From Rhizobium leguminosarum (GTDB lineage: Bacteria > Pseudomonadota > Alphaproteobacteria > Rhizobiales > Rhizobiaceae): a stretch of 64,000 bases of DNA. Where the stretch lies: NCBI RefSeq assembly GCF_001679785.1, contig NZ_CP016287.1, forward strand, positions 372,001 through 436,000, written 5' to 3'. Both the position numbers and the translations under genes were made by a program. Position 1 is the stretch's first letter. Every line of letters starts with the position of its first letter. Under the pieces are notes generated by a model. The model was not told where the DNA came from and did not search any database. It worked only from the letters and a program-made list of their open reading frames with translations. Shown here in pieces: positions 8,987-16,627 of this stretch.

Positions 8987-9253
8987 CTACTGGCAACGAA
9001 CGCCCGTGCAGGTAGTGTCACCGCACTGATAGGTGACCTGCACGCAACGCTGCTTCTCAGGGAGAGGCGGCAGCGGAGTCGGCAGAACGAGAGGCTTGCT
9101 CTCGGACCGGCGGGAGCTGTCATTTGTGCCCGAACCGTCGGTCGGGCGCATTTCCATGGGCTGCCCCGCGGATGCATGCACCGCCGAAAAGGCAGTGATG
9201 ACGACGCTGGCGACCAGCAGCGACGTGCGGAGATCTTTGCGGAAAAGGATCAT
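8987..9253 (-). CDS. Small secreted Cys-containing hypothetical protein
   Basis: 88 aa from ATG 9253 (GGAAGGAAAG just upstream; the alternative Met at 9268 has no such site). A signal peptide covers about residues 1-28 ('LLVASVVITAFSAVHASAG'). The mature protein is Ser/Pro-rich and ends in a compact Cys cluster, 'RCVQVTYQCGDTTCTGVRC', with four to five Cys that probably form disulfides after export. It lies 49 nt upstream of the 98-aa secreted protein. Function unknown. Confidence 0.65.
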   Translation of the reverse strand: MILFRKDLRTSLLVASVVITAFSAVHASAGQPMEMRPTDGSGTNDSSRRSESKPLVLPTPLPPLPEKQRCVQVTYQCGDTTCTGVRCQ

Positions 9254-9398
9254 TGTCTTTCCTTCCAAGTCTGAATTCCCGGTCTTCTCGGCGGGACGTC
9301 TTGTTGACGTGGAAAGAGTTTCGATCTAACGAACCGTCTTTTGGAGATACGAAACGTGGGCTTTGTTTTGATACCCCAAGGGTCGAAAGGAACGCAAA

Positions 9399-9426
9399 AC
9401 GCCGCCCTGTTTAGAGGCGGCGTTTG
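9399..9426. terminator. Rho-independent terminator-like hairpin
   Basis: AAACGCCGCC and GGCGGCGTTT form a perfect 10-bp stem around the loop CTGTTTAGA. Being symmetric with A/T at its ends it could work in both directions. It separates the tiny secreted peptide gene (9482-9580) from the 88-aa gene below it. Confidence 0.8.
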
Positions 9427-9481
9427 ATAATGAAGTGTGGTTTTAAGACGCTTTCGGCTTCGCTTCGTTCATGGCTCTCTC

Positions 9482-9580
9482 CTAGCTGACGACGATTTGG
9501 CCAACTCCAGCGTGGGCTGCGGTCACCAAAGGAAGGAGCCACGCCGTTGCAAACATTATACGCGAGACCAGTTTCACCAT
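9482..9580 (-). CDS. Putative 32-aa exported peptide
   Basis: From ATG 9580, preceded by GGAGGACATT, a 32-residue frame consists almost entirely of a signal-peptide-like sequence: basic start, hydrophobic core 'IMFATAWLLPLVTAAHA', then only 'GVGQIVVS'. After its stop, AGGAGAGAGCC precedes a 9-codon frame (9443-9472), and then the terminator at 9399-9426. The good ribosome-binding site and terminator suggest a small transcript, but coding is not proven. It may be a tiny secreted or membrane peptide. Confidence 0.4.
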   Translation of the reverse strand: MVKLVSRIMFATAWLLPLVTAAHAGVGQIVVS

Positions 9581-9658
9581 CAATGTCCTCCATTAACCGT
9601 TGTTCATGGAGAAAGCCTATCTCGAAAGCAGGTGCGTGGGGAGCGCAGTTTTGATACC

Positions 9659-10336
9659 CTACTTCGGCGAAACCACGCTGTCCGGATCGAAGGTACCGGA
9701 ACTCGGATCGAACGCGGCTTTGATTGGATGGAAGGCGTTTCTGTGGAACTCCTCAGCTAGGATTCCTATAGAGATTTGGTAACCCGCCTCAGTTGCCCGG
9801 CATTTCCACATGCCGAGCTGGGACATAGGGATGACGCGCCGATCTCTCAAGTAGGCCTTGTTGCTTACGTCGTATCTCTTCACAAGATCCGTCAGCTTGA
9901 TTGACGTGCCTTTGTTTGATGCAACGTAACCCATCAACTCATGGTGCAGACCCATGGTTCTGTAGTCGACGGCAAATTTAATCTCTCTCTTGATGCCGCC
10001 GTCGACTCGAAGCACGTCCTTGCTTTTGAGCAGGTTGACCATATGCCGGATGCCGTTGTCGAAAAGGTGACACCTGAAGAAAAAGTCCCGGAGGTCCGTC
10101 AAAATCGGATCTTCCGTGTCACTGACCTTTTCCCACCAAGGTTCTGTCGAGAGAGATCCATCTGCTTGATAGAATTCTTTGTTAGTCTTCAGCCATGTCA
10201 ATGTTGTTCGAGATGCCGATTGCACGTCCTTTCGTCGATCGGCCAATCGCCTGGCGGCCTCGGACGTTTTCTCTTTTATTTTCTCGAACTGCTCATTCTC
10301 GTCATCCAACTCGACTGGTGGCTCGTCTGGTGGCAT
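9659..10336 (-). CDS. Hypothetical protein, 225 aa
   Basis: Start ATG 10336 follows a strong GGGAGGA. The acidic N-terminus ('PPDEPPVELDDENEQFEK') leads into a charged, probably coiled helix, then a mixed alpha/beta region with 'TDLRDFFFRCHLFDNGIRHM' and 'LTDLVKRYDVSNKAYLRDRR'. There is no signal peptide or membrane segment, so it is cytosolic. No domain recognised. It stands alone: the neighbours are small secreted proteins downstream and a gene-free stretch upstream. Confidence 0.7.
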   Translation of the reverse strand: MPPDEPPVELDDENEQFEKIKEKTSEAARRLADRRKDVQSASRTTLTWLKTNKEFYQADGSLSTEPWWEKVSDTEDPILTDLRDFFFRCHLFDNGIRHMVNLLKSKDVLRVDGGIKREIKFAVDYRTMGLHHELMGYVASNKGTSIKLTDLVKRYDVSNKAYLRDRRVIPMSQLGMWKCRATEAGYQISIGILAEEFHRNAFHPIKAAFDPSSGTFDPDSVVSPK

Positions 10337-11017
10337 GGGTCCTCCCTGTGGCGTAGCGTTGCGCGACCGATGTAATGAGGTCGCAACACCACGGCGAAAT
10401 CAAGACCCAGCCAACGCATTCATTGCATCACGGTAGTCCCCGAAAAAGCGGCCGCCCCGAACGGGAACCGATCGCCTCCACCTTGGGAGGTTAACCGAGA
10501 TGGCTTGACTGCAAATGCCATTTCCGACGACAGATCACGCAAAATCAGAGCGCATGAGGTTGCTCCAGCATTGAGGACGCTTTTTGAATGCTCGCCGAGC
10601 CGACGGGCGCGGCCGATTTTCGCAACCAGATCCAGTGTCGAGTCCCTTCCGGTTTCGGCAGCAGCTATCAGCGCGCTCGACCGTCGGTGACCGACTTGCC
10701 GTTAGCGACGCCGTCATCGAATGCTAGCTTCTAATAGAGCTCGCGAGGAAAGCTCTAAGCTCGACGACGGCGATCGCGCTCGGGAACGCTTTGTATCCAC
10801 GTCGCTGTAGTGTGCACGCCGGTAACTCCATAAATTGGAAGTGGGTCGCGATCGAAATCGAATTCCGTTCTCGGTCAAGAGGCTCCCAAGGCGGTTCCAA
10901 AACGGCAATTTTCGTCCAGGGAATCTTGACAAATGCTCTATGTTCTTTATTTGTTCTTATGTGGCGATATCGATAGCGTGTCGACCGCGATGAAGGGGGG
11001 CGTGTTCTGAGCAGCTT
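10337..11017. other. No convincing gene
   Basis: About 680 bases between the 225-aa gene and the first IS903-group copy. Short open frames exist on both strands, but none has a ribosome-binding site together with protein-like composition. No IS end, tRNA or clear hairpin was noticed. It probably includes the promoter of the minus-strand 225-aa gene and decayed sequence. Confidence 0.5.
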
Positions 11018-12134
11018 GGCTTTGGTGCATGAATAGTTTCTGAACGGTTCGGCGATAGGCAAACAGGATCGCAATCAGCTTGATCCGAGTGCCATGCCGT
11101 ACAAACACAACGCCGATTGTCGTCATCACATCGCAAAGATGAACTTCAGGGTGACGAATTGGCCGGAGTACGAGGCAGGCCTGCGTCGGCGTGGCAGTCT
11201 TACACTGTGGATGACGCCGGAAGCATTGGCCAGATGGCATGCACCACGGCGAAAAACGCGAGGTGGTCAACCCCGCTATTCCGATCTTGCCATCGAAACG
11301 GCCCTGACCCTGGGCTGTGTGTTCGGAATGCGGCTGCGCCAGACCGAAGGGCTCATGAATTCGGTGTTCGATCTTATGGGACTTGAGATACCCGTCCCCG
11401 ATCATACGACGCTGAGCCGTCGGGCACAAACGTGGAAGCTGCCGGCCCAACGAAACCCGCCTCTGCCGGACGGCCCGCTGCATGTGCTGGTCGACAGCAC
11501 GGGGTTAAAGGTGTACGGCGCCGGGCAATGGCTTGAGGAGAAACATGGCGCCAGATCACGCCGCAACTGGCGCAAATTCCATCTGGCAGTGGATGCCAAT
11601 AGTGGCGAGATCATTGCCCATAGGCTGACCGATCAGGGCACGGATGATCCTTCCCAGGTGGAGCCGTTGCTCAGCCAGATCGACGGCGAGATTGACCAGT
11701 TCACAGCCGACGGAGCCTATGATGGCAAGCCAACCTATCAGACGGTCCTGCAGCACAGCGCAACCGCGAACGTCGTCATTCCACCGCGTTCGACGGCGGT
11801 GGAAAGCAATGGTGATACAGGGCCACCTGATCAAAGAGACAAGCACATAGCGGCGATCGCAAAAGACGGTCGGCTGCAATGGCAGGCGGCCACCGGCTAC
11901 GGCAAGCGTGCACGGATCGAAACCGCCATCGGGCGATACAAGGGGCTGATCGGGCGACGTGTGCGGGCTCGTTCGTTCGCCACCCAGCAGACAGAGGTCG
12001 CCATCGGTTGCATCGTTCTCAACCGCATGCTGGCATGTGGACGCCCGGAGTCTGTCCGGCGTCAAGTCAGGCAGGCATAACCGACAACATCAAAGGCCGA
12101 AATGCGTTCGGTTTCATATCCGCGCACCAACGCC
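11018..12134 (+). mobile_element. IS903-group (IS5 family) element, copy A1
   Basis: 1117 bp from GGC-TTTGGTGCATG to GCGCACCAAC-GCC. Ends were set by comparison with the second copy (13261-14377), with which it shares exactly this span. The right flank is TCATGAAAC, which matches the left flank of copy A2 and not its own left flank (GAGCAGCTT). This split of the 9-bp target duplication shows that the pair has recombined. Confidence 0.9.
11094..12080 (+). CDS. IS903-group transposase (copy A1)
   Basis: 328 aa, start ATG 11094 ('MPYKHNADCRHHIAKM'). DDE landmarks: 'VDSTGLKVYGAGQW', 'FTADGAYDG' and 'RIETAIGRYKGLIG'. The short basic N-terminus followed by 'FRVTNWPEYEAGLRRRGSL' is typical of IS903-like IS5 transposases, which make 9-bp target duplications. 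The protein is identical to that of copy A2, so both are recent and probably functional. Confidence 0.93.
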   Translation: MPYKHNADCRHHIAKMNFRVTNWPEYEAGLRRRGSLTLWMTPEALARWHAPRRKTRGGQPRYSDLAIETALTLGCVFGMRLRQTEGLMNSVFDLMGLEIPVPDHTTLSRRAQTWKLPAQRNPPLPDGPLHVLVDSTGLKVYGAGQWLEEKHGARSRRNWRKFHLAVDANSGEIIAHRLTDQGTDDPSQVEPLLSQIDGEIDQFTADGAYDGKPTYQTVLQHSATANVVIPPRSTAVESNGDTGPPDQRDKHIAAIAKDGRLQWQAATGYGKRARIETAIGRYKGLIGRRVRARSFATQQTEVAIGCIVLNRMLACGRPESVRRQVRQA

Positions 12135-12307
12135 TCATGAAACGCTTCAAGTCGGCACGCCAGCTTCAGCGGTTCGTTTCCATCCATGATCCGATTGTCA
12201 ACCTGTTCCACTTTCCCCGCAATACGCTGTCATCGGCTCAACATCGAGACCTGCGTAACGCCGCCATGCAAATCTGGAACAAAATCGCGTGTGTCGCCGC
12301 AGCCTGA
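12135..12307 (+). pseudogene. IS6-family transposase, C-terminal part (displaced)
   Basis: The frame begins directly at the IS903-group end with TCATGAAAC and reads 'MKRFKSARQLQRFVSIHDPI' to 'KIACVAAA' and a TGA. It is the C-terminus of an IS6-family DDE transposase. Its N-terminal partner lies at 14378-14890 on the other strand, beyond copy A2. Joining the two at the duplicated 9 bp gives one continuous frame, so they were one gene before the insertion and the later inversion. Confidence 0.85.
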
Positions 12308-12730
12308 CAGCCGTCCCGGCTAGCTATCGCCGCATCAATCCGCTGATGACTTTGCAGTGCCGCGCAGCGTACCCGGCACGGGTTGGTCGGTGAGAACAGC
12401 TCCGACGGCGGCGGCAGCATGCGACTGAGGCAGGAAGCCCGATTCCGAAATCAACGTGAGATGGGAAATCTTCGCGTCCGCCAGCAGTCCCAGCGCCCTG
12501 TCGAATCTCCCGGCCAACCAAGACGCGCCCGCGCGGACCCGGGACTGACACTCAGGTCGCCGGGACGGAGGCTTTCGGCTGCGCGATGACGAAGACGCTG
12601 AGCGCAACCTTGCCGATCCCGTAGGAAGACGTCGACGCGGGATGCGGTCGCCCTGCGTGTATATTAGAATTATTTTCTCCAATTGCGGGGTTCATTTAGC
12701 ATCGATCGGAATGGTCCTCCCCATCGCTCA
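12308..12730. other. No convincing gene
   Basis: About 420 bases between the displaced IS6 fragment and the palindrome at 12731. Open frames on both strands reach 60-115 codons but have low-complexity Arg/Ser-rich translations and no ribosome-binding sites. It is probably decayed sequence. It belongs to the segment that has been inverted between the two IS903-group copies. Confidence 0.5.
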
Positions 12731-12765
12731 TAGATATAGTCTATTAAGTTGATAGACTATATCTA
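12731..12765. promoter_or_regulatory. 14-bp perfect inverted repeat (candidate operator)
   Basis: TAGATATAGTCTAT and its exact complement are separated by the 7 bases TAAGTTG. The repeat is AT-rich in a GC-rich surrounding and ends about 43 bases before the small gene at 12808. The size and symmetry fit a dimeric regulator's binding site. It lacks the following T-run of a terminator. The bound protein is unknown. Confidence 0.5.
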
Positions 12766-12807
12766 TGCCCTGGCCGAGTGCGCTTCGCAAAAAGGCCGAT
12801 TTGTCGG

Positions 12808-13014
12808 ATGGTTGCAATGGTCAAACAGGTGATCGAATACGCCGGCGTTCCCGTCGGCATCGTCGTTCCGGACAAGGACTTGCTGAAGTTCATCGCCGTG
12901 AAGTTTCATGTTCACGATCTCGACGGCCAGCACTTTGCCTCGCCCTCTGACGTGCTGCGGGCAATCCATAAACTCATGTCGGCATCCCGCACCAACGTCC
13001 CTCGCGCGGCGTGA
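12808..13014 (+). CDS. Small hypothetical protein
   Basis: 68 aa from ATG 12808; a second in-frame ATG at 12817 is also possible. The sequence 'VIEYAGVPVGIVVPDKDLLK' and 'HVHDLDGQHFASPSDVLRAI' looks like a folded alpha/beta protein, of the kind often seen as a conserved orphan on rhizobial replicons. It is cytosolic. The palindrome at 12731-12765 lies in its upstream region. Function unknown. Confidence 0.6.
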   Translation: MVAMVKQVIEYAGVPVGIVVPDKDLLKFIAVKFHVHDLDGQHFASPSDVLRAIHKLMSASRTNVPRAA

Positions 13015-13027
13015 TTGAAGAGACCTC

Positions 13028-13219
13028 ATGGGCAGACTGCGCCAATTTTTCCGCCTCTCGGCGCTGCGCGATGATCTGGAAACGAGGTTGCTTGCTCAAG
13101 AGTATCGCTCCCTGCTCCTCGATGACCATTTCGAAGACGGCACGGACAAGGAACTTCAATCGAAATGCGCGGAGCTCACAATCGAAATCTCGTCGCACCA
13201 CTACAGGCACCGCCATTGA
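13028..13219 (+). CDS. Small hypothetical protein
   Basis: 63 aa starting 13 nt after the preceding stop, on the same strand, suggesting a two-gene unit. The sequence is charged and helical ('FRLSALRDDLETRLLAQEY' then 'DGTDKELQSKCAELTIEIS'). There is no signal peptide. The pair lies within the segment inverted between the two IS copies. No family recognised, and coding is only moderately supported. Confidence 0.45.
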   Translation: MGRLRQFFRLSALRDDLETRLLAQEYRSLLLDDHFEDGTDKELQSKCAELTIEISSHHYRHRH

Positions 13220-13260
13220 AAGAGGACGCCGAGGTGGCGTCCGCAAGTCCTCCTGTCCGT

Positions 13261-14377
13261 GGCGTTGGTGCGCGGATATGAAACCGAACGCATTTCGGCC
13301 TTTGATGTTGTCGGTTATGCCTGCCTGACTTGACGCCGGACAGACTCCGGGCGTCCACATGCCAGCATGCGGTTGAGAACGATGCAACCGATGGCGACCT
13401 CTGTCTGCTGGGTGGCGAACGAACGAGCCCGCACACGTCGCCCGATCAGCCCCTTGTATCGCCCGATGGCGGTTTCGATCCGTGCACGCTTGCCGTAGCC
13501 GGTGGCCGCCTGCCATTGCAGCCGACCGTCTTTTGCGATCGCCGCTATGTGCTTGTCTCTTTGATCAGGTGGCCCTGTATCACCATTGCTTTCCACCGCC
13601 GTCGAACGCGGTGGAATGACGACGTTCGCGGTTGCGCTGTGCTGCAGGACCGTCTGATAGGTTGGCTTGCCATCATAGGCTCCGTCGGCTGTGAACTGGT
13701 CAATCTCGCCGTCGATCTGGCTGAGCAACGGCTCCACCTGGGAAGGATCATCCGTGCCCTGATCGGTCAGCCTATGGGCAATGATCTCGCCACTATTGGC
13801 ATCCACTGCCAGATGGAATTTGCGCCAGTTGCGGCGTGATCTGGCGCCATGTTTCTCCTCAAGCCATTGCCCGGCGCCGTACACCTTTAACCCCGTGCTG
13901 TCGACCAGCACATGCAGCGGGCCGTCCGGCAGAGGCGGGTTTCGTTGGGCCGGCAGCTTCCACGTTTGTGCCCGACGGCTCAGCGTCGTATGATCGGGGA
14001 CGGGTATCTCAAGTCCCATAAGATCGAACACCGAATTCATGAGCCCTTCGGTCTGGCGCAGCCGCATTCCGAACACACAGCCCAGGGTCAGGGCCGTTTC
14101 GATGGCAAGATCGGAATAGCGGGGTTGACCACCTCGCGTTTTTCGCCGTGGTGCATGCCATCTGGCCAATGCTTCCGGCGTCATCCACAGTGTAAGACTG
14201 CCACGCCGACGCAGGCCTGCCTCGTACTCCGGCCAATTCGTCACCCTGAAGTTCATCTTTGCGATGTGATGACGACAATCGGCGTTGTGTTTGTACGGCA
14301 TGGCACTCGGATCAAGCTGATTGCGATCCTGTTTGCCTATCGCCGAACCGTTCAGAAACTATTCATGCACCAAAGCC
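13261..14377 (-). mobile_element. IS903-group (IS5 family) element, copy A2
   Basis: 1117 bp, the inverted twin of copy A1 with an identical transposase. On the minus strand it is preceded by TCATGAAAC inside the IS6-family transposase gene, and followed by ACGGACAGG, which does not match. The partner TCATGAAAC is found on the far side of copy A1. The two copies with the 1.1 kb between them form a composite-transposon-like structure. Confidence 0.9.
13315..14301 (-). CDS. IS903-group transposase (copy A2)
   Basis: 328 aa, same sequence as the protein at 11094-12080 in every residue, including the three DDE blocks. The identity means either very recent transposition or gene conversion between the copies. 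Long antisense open frames over both copies are shadows of this gene. Confidence 0.93.
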   Translation of the reverse strand: MPYKHNADCRHHIAKMNFRVTNWPEYEAGLRRRGSLTLWMTPEALARWHAPRRKTRGGQPRYSDLAIETALTLGCVFGMRLRQTEGLMNSVFDLMGLEIPVPDHTTLSRRAQTWKLPAQRNPPLPDGPLHVLVDSTGLKVYGAGQWLEEKHGARSRRNWRKFHLAVDANSGEIIAHRLTDQGTDDPSQVEPLLSQIDGEIDQFTADGAYDGKPTYQTVLQHSATANVVIPPRSTAVESNGDTGPPDQRDKHIAAIAKDGRLQWQAATGYGKRARIETAIGRYKGLIGRRVRARSFATQQTEVAIGCIVLNRMLACGRPESVRRQVRQA

Positions 14378-14890
14378 GTTTCATGATCCTTTCGCGTCGT
14401 CGGGTCGGCTGGTGCGAATTTTCCGCTCGATTATTGAGGCCTTTGTGCGACCGGTGTTCGACACCGGGCATGCGGTCGCGCCTGGCGGCATCATAGGACC
14501 GGAGTTTGTCGGTGATCATGACCCGTGGTGTCTGCCCTTGAGCCTTCAGCAACTTACGCATCAGACGCTTTGCCGCCTTGGCATTTCGGCGGCTTTGCAC
14601 CAGCACTTCGAGGACGAAGCCGTCCTGATCGACCGCACGCCAGAGCCACTGCTTCTTGCCATTGATGGCCACCACACATTCGTCGAGATGCCATTTGTCG
14701 CCCAGGTAGCCGGCTGACCGTCGCTTGATCTCCCGGGCAAAATGCCGTCCGAATTTCTCCGCCCAGCTTCGAATGGTCTGATGCGTGACGATGATGCCGC
14801 GGGCCGCCAGCATGTCCTCAACCATGCGCAGGCTGAGCGGAAAGCGAAAGTAGAACCATACCGCGTGCGCAATGATCTCAGCGGGATACG
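14378..14890 (-). pseudogene. IS6-family transposase, N-terminal part
   Basis: The minus strand reads 'EIIAHAVWFYFRFPLSLRMV', 'WAEKFGRHFAREIKRR', 'KWHLDECVVAINGKKQWLWR' and 'THRSHKGLNNRAENSH'-like blocks, ending 'RRRERIMK' at the IS903-group insertion. It is cut at 14890 by group II intron sequence, so the N-terminus is also lost. The C-terminus is at 12135-12307. Confidence 0.85.
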
Positions 14891-15037
14891 GGAAGCTGCA
14901 AGCACTCGCGGTGCTGTGAAGCTGCCGAAGAGCGTAGTGCGGGAAATCCGCACGCTACGTTCTGTGGGAACCGGAGGCGGGTGACTGCCTCCGGTGACCC
15001 GGTCGTGGGGGTGAAACTCCCCCGCGCCACTCGCCTG
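14891..15037 (+). mobile_element. 3' remnant of a second group II intron
   Basis: A 33-nt hairpin at 14930-14962 beginning GAGCGTAGTGCGG and ending CGCTACGTTC has the form of group II domain V, and GC-rich hairpins after it (CCGGAGGC/GCCTCCGG; GGGGGTGAAACTCCCCC) resemble domain VI and its surroundings. It joins two different IS6-family fragments. No RT is left. It differs in sequence from the intron in gajA. The outer limits are approximate. Confidence 0.55.
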
Positions 15038-15496
15038 GTCGTGACGATCGGCGGACGCAAACACTGGCTCTGGCGCGCCGTCGATCAGGACGGCTACGTT
15101 CTCGACGAGATCGTCCAGACCCGCCGCAACACCAAGGCTGCCAAGCGTCTGCTAACGCGGTTGATGAAGAAGCAGGGATGTCTGCCGAAGCGGATCATCA
15201 CCGACAAGCTTCGCTCTTATGGCGCAGCACGGCGGCATGTGATGCCCACCGTCGAGCATCGATCACACAAGGGGCTGAACAACCGCGCCGAAAACTCGCA
15301 TCTTCCTCTGCGGAAACGGGAGCGGATCATGCAGTGATTTCGCTCGCCGGGTTCGCTGCAACGTTTCGTCAGTGTGTTCTCCGCAATCCGAAATCTCTTC
15401 GTCCCCGCACGCTCCAACCACTCTGCCACCGCTGTTCATCTGCATCGCCTCACGGCGATGGCACATTGGAAGGCGGTCACCGCGACAGCGGCCTGA
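15038..15496 (+). pseudogene. IS6-family transposase fragment with nonsense codon
   Basis: The frame picks up at 'VVTIGGRKHWLWRAVDQDGY' and continues through 'RHVMPTVEHRSHKGLNNRAE' to 'RERIMQ', then TGA (15335-15337), then the same frame goes on as 'FRSPGSLQRFVSVFSAIRNL' to a stop at 15494. The intact relative at 37124-37825 has GGA (Gly) at the place of the TGA, so a single base change explains the stop. The N-terminal third is replaced by the intron remnant. Confidence 0.8.
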
Positions 15497-15743
15497 TCCA
15501 ACCAGCATGCCGAAAGCTTACTTGATCGAGTTAACCTGACATCACCCTCTGATCGTCAGGCGCCTTCGTTAATCGTGGGTGATCGCCGAGGCTAGCCACC
15601 TTCCATCGGAAATGATGCGCGCTATCTTCGGCAGGCGCCGGGCGGGTCGCAGCCAGCCTCCACCATCACACAATCTATCGAAGTCCACAAAACGTGTTCT
15701 GCACACGGTCGACGCAACTGCCTCATCTGGCTAAAACGTCAGC
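15497..15743. other. Intergenic, nothing recognised
   Basis: Between the IS6 remnant and the small gene at 15744. No open frame with protein-like composition and no hairpin followed by a T-run were noticed. It presumably contains the promoter for the small plus-strand genes that follow. Confidence 0.4.
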
Positions 15744-15878
15744 ATGAGCGATTCTACAGACCAGAAAAAAGAAGACGAATGGCCGGCGAAACCGCCGCTT
15801 CCAAAGGGCGAGAAATTTTTCGACCCATGGGAGGAGGAATTTCGCCGCGCTTACAGGCCGGAGACGTTCGAGTTCTAG
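15744..15878 (+). CDS. Small hypothetical protein, 44 aa
   Basis: An ATG at 15744 opens 'MSDSTDQKKEDEWPAKPPLP' and continues as a charged, Pro-rich, aromatic-ending peptide ('FFDPWEEEFRRAYRPETFEF'), stopping with TAG at 15876. The amino-acid pattern, with conserved-looking Trp/Phe-Pro-Trp motifs, is protein-like. No strong ribosome-binding site is visible. Cytosolic, function unknown. Confidence 0.45.
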   Translation: MSDSTDQKKEDEWPAKPPLPKGEKFFDPWEEEFRRAYRPETFEF

Positions 15879-16007
15879 AGTTGCAGGCGGCCCGAATGCG
15901 TCAGCTTGCTGGCGCGCATCAAGAAATGGCGCTCACTTGCGCCATGAAAGCCGCTGGTGATTCACGGATCACGCTATCAGATGTACGCCGAACGAGAGGG
16001 CAAATCG

Positions 16008-16193
16008 ATGATCGAGATACCGCGTTTCGGCGCTCGCAAAGAGCCAGACCAGACATGGACAATATTCGACGGACGCACCGGCCAGGTAGCTGAGCGGTCC
16101 GGCCTCATCATGGCTCGCCTGAGCAGCAATGTTGTTCTGGGGCTGATCCAGATCCTCGAGCAGATTGAGGATGCGCCGAAGCGCATCCATTGA
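16008..16193 (+). CDS. Small hypothetical protein, 61 aa
   Basis: Start ATG 16008 ('MIEIPRFGARKEPDQTWTIF'); the open frame extends to 15957 but without a better start. The sequence has alternating hydrophobic strands and a C-terminal amphipathic helix ('VVLGLIQILEQIEDAPKRIH'). Its TGA overlaps the ATG of the next frame (TGATG at 16191-16195), which suggests coupled translation. No family recognised. Confidence 0.55.
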   Translation: MIEIPRFGARKEPDQTWTIFDGRTGQVAERSGLIMARLSSNVVLGLIQILEQIEDAPKRIH

Positions 16194-16627
16194 TGACCAC
16201 TCCCGACACAGCCACCCTACTTGAGGACGCCGCCGATCGGATCGCAGATATCTCTCGTGCTGCCCACTCCATCAGCTTCCGGGCTAGCTCGACCTTGTCA
16301 CGGACTGCAGCTGAGCTTTCCCCAGGTGGTGCGGCCGCGAGGGCAGCGACCACTCGGTGGGTTGTCACGATCGATCCTCGCATTGCGCAACCAGTGAACG
16401 GTACGGAGGGTCGTCCCCGACGGGTAAGCGACCCCATCGTCTCAATTCCAGAGACAAGGGGTCTGGCACTCGATCACGAGCTCTCCGCCGTCCAATCGCA
16501 AGGTCGGTTGGAAGTGCAGGTCTTTCGCAGGTATTGGTCGTTCGGCTCTTTCTACGAAAGACAGAGACGGAGAAGCCGCTGCGTTCCGCCTACCTACAGC
16601 CGGGCCTTGGATAGATTGAAGAGGTAG
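16193..16627 (+). CDS. Hypothetical protein, doubtful C-terminus
   Basis: 144 aa from ATG 16193, overlapping the previous stop. The first 25 residues ('MTTPDTATLLEDAADRIADI') look like a genuine small-protein N-terminus. The rest is Arg/Ser-rich and less protein-like, so the frame may have been disrupted early. It ends 34 bases inside the convergent Nep1-like gene. Function unknown. Confidence 0.35.
   Translation: MTTPDTATLLEDAADRIADISRAAHSISFRASSTLSRTAAELSPGGAAARAATTRWVVTIDPRIAQPVNGTEGRPRRVSDPIVSIPETRGLALDHELSAVQSQGRLEVQVFRRYWSFGSFYERQRRRSRCVPPTYSRALDRLKR

Noticed and set aside
13330..14496. Long open frames antisense to the IS903-group transposases (also at 11556-12065, 45665-46171 and 18742-19161)
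   Set aside because: They mirror transposase codons in each copy and have no ribosome-binding sites; they are shadows of GC-rich coding DNA.
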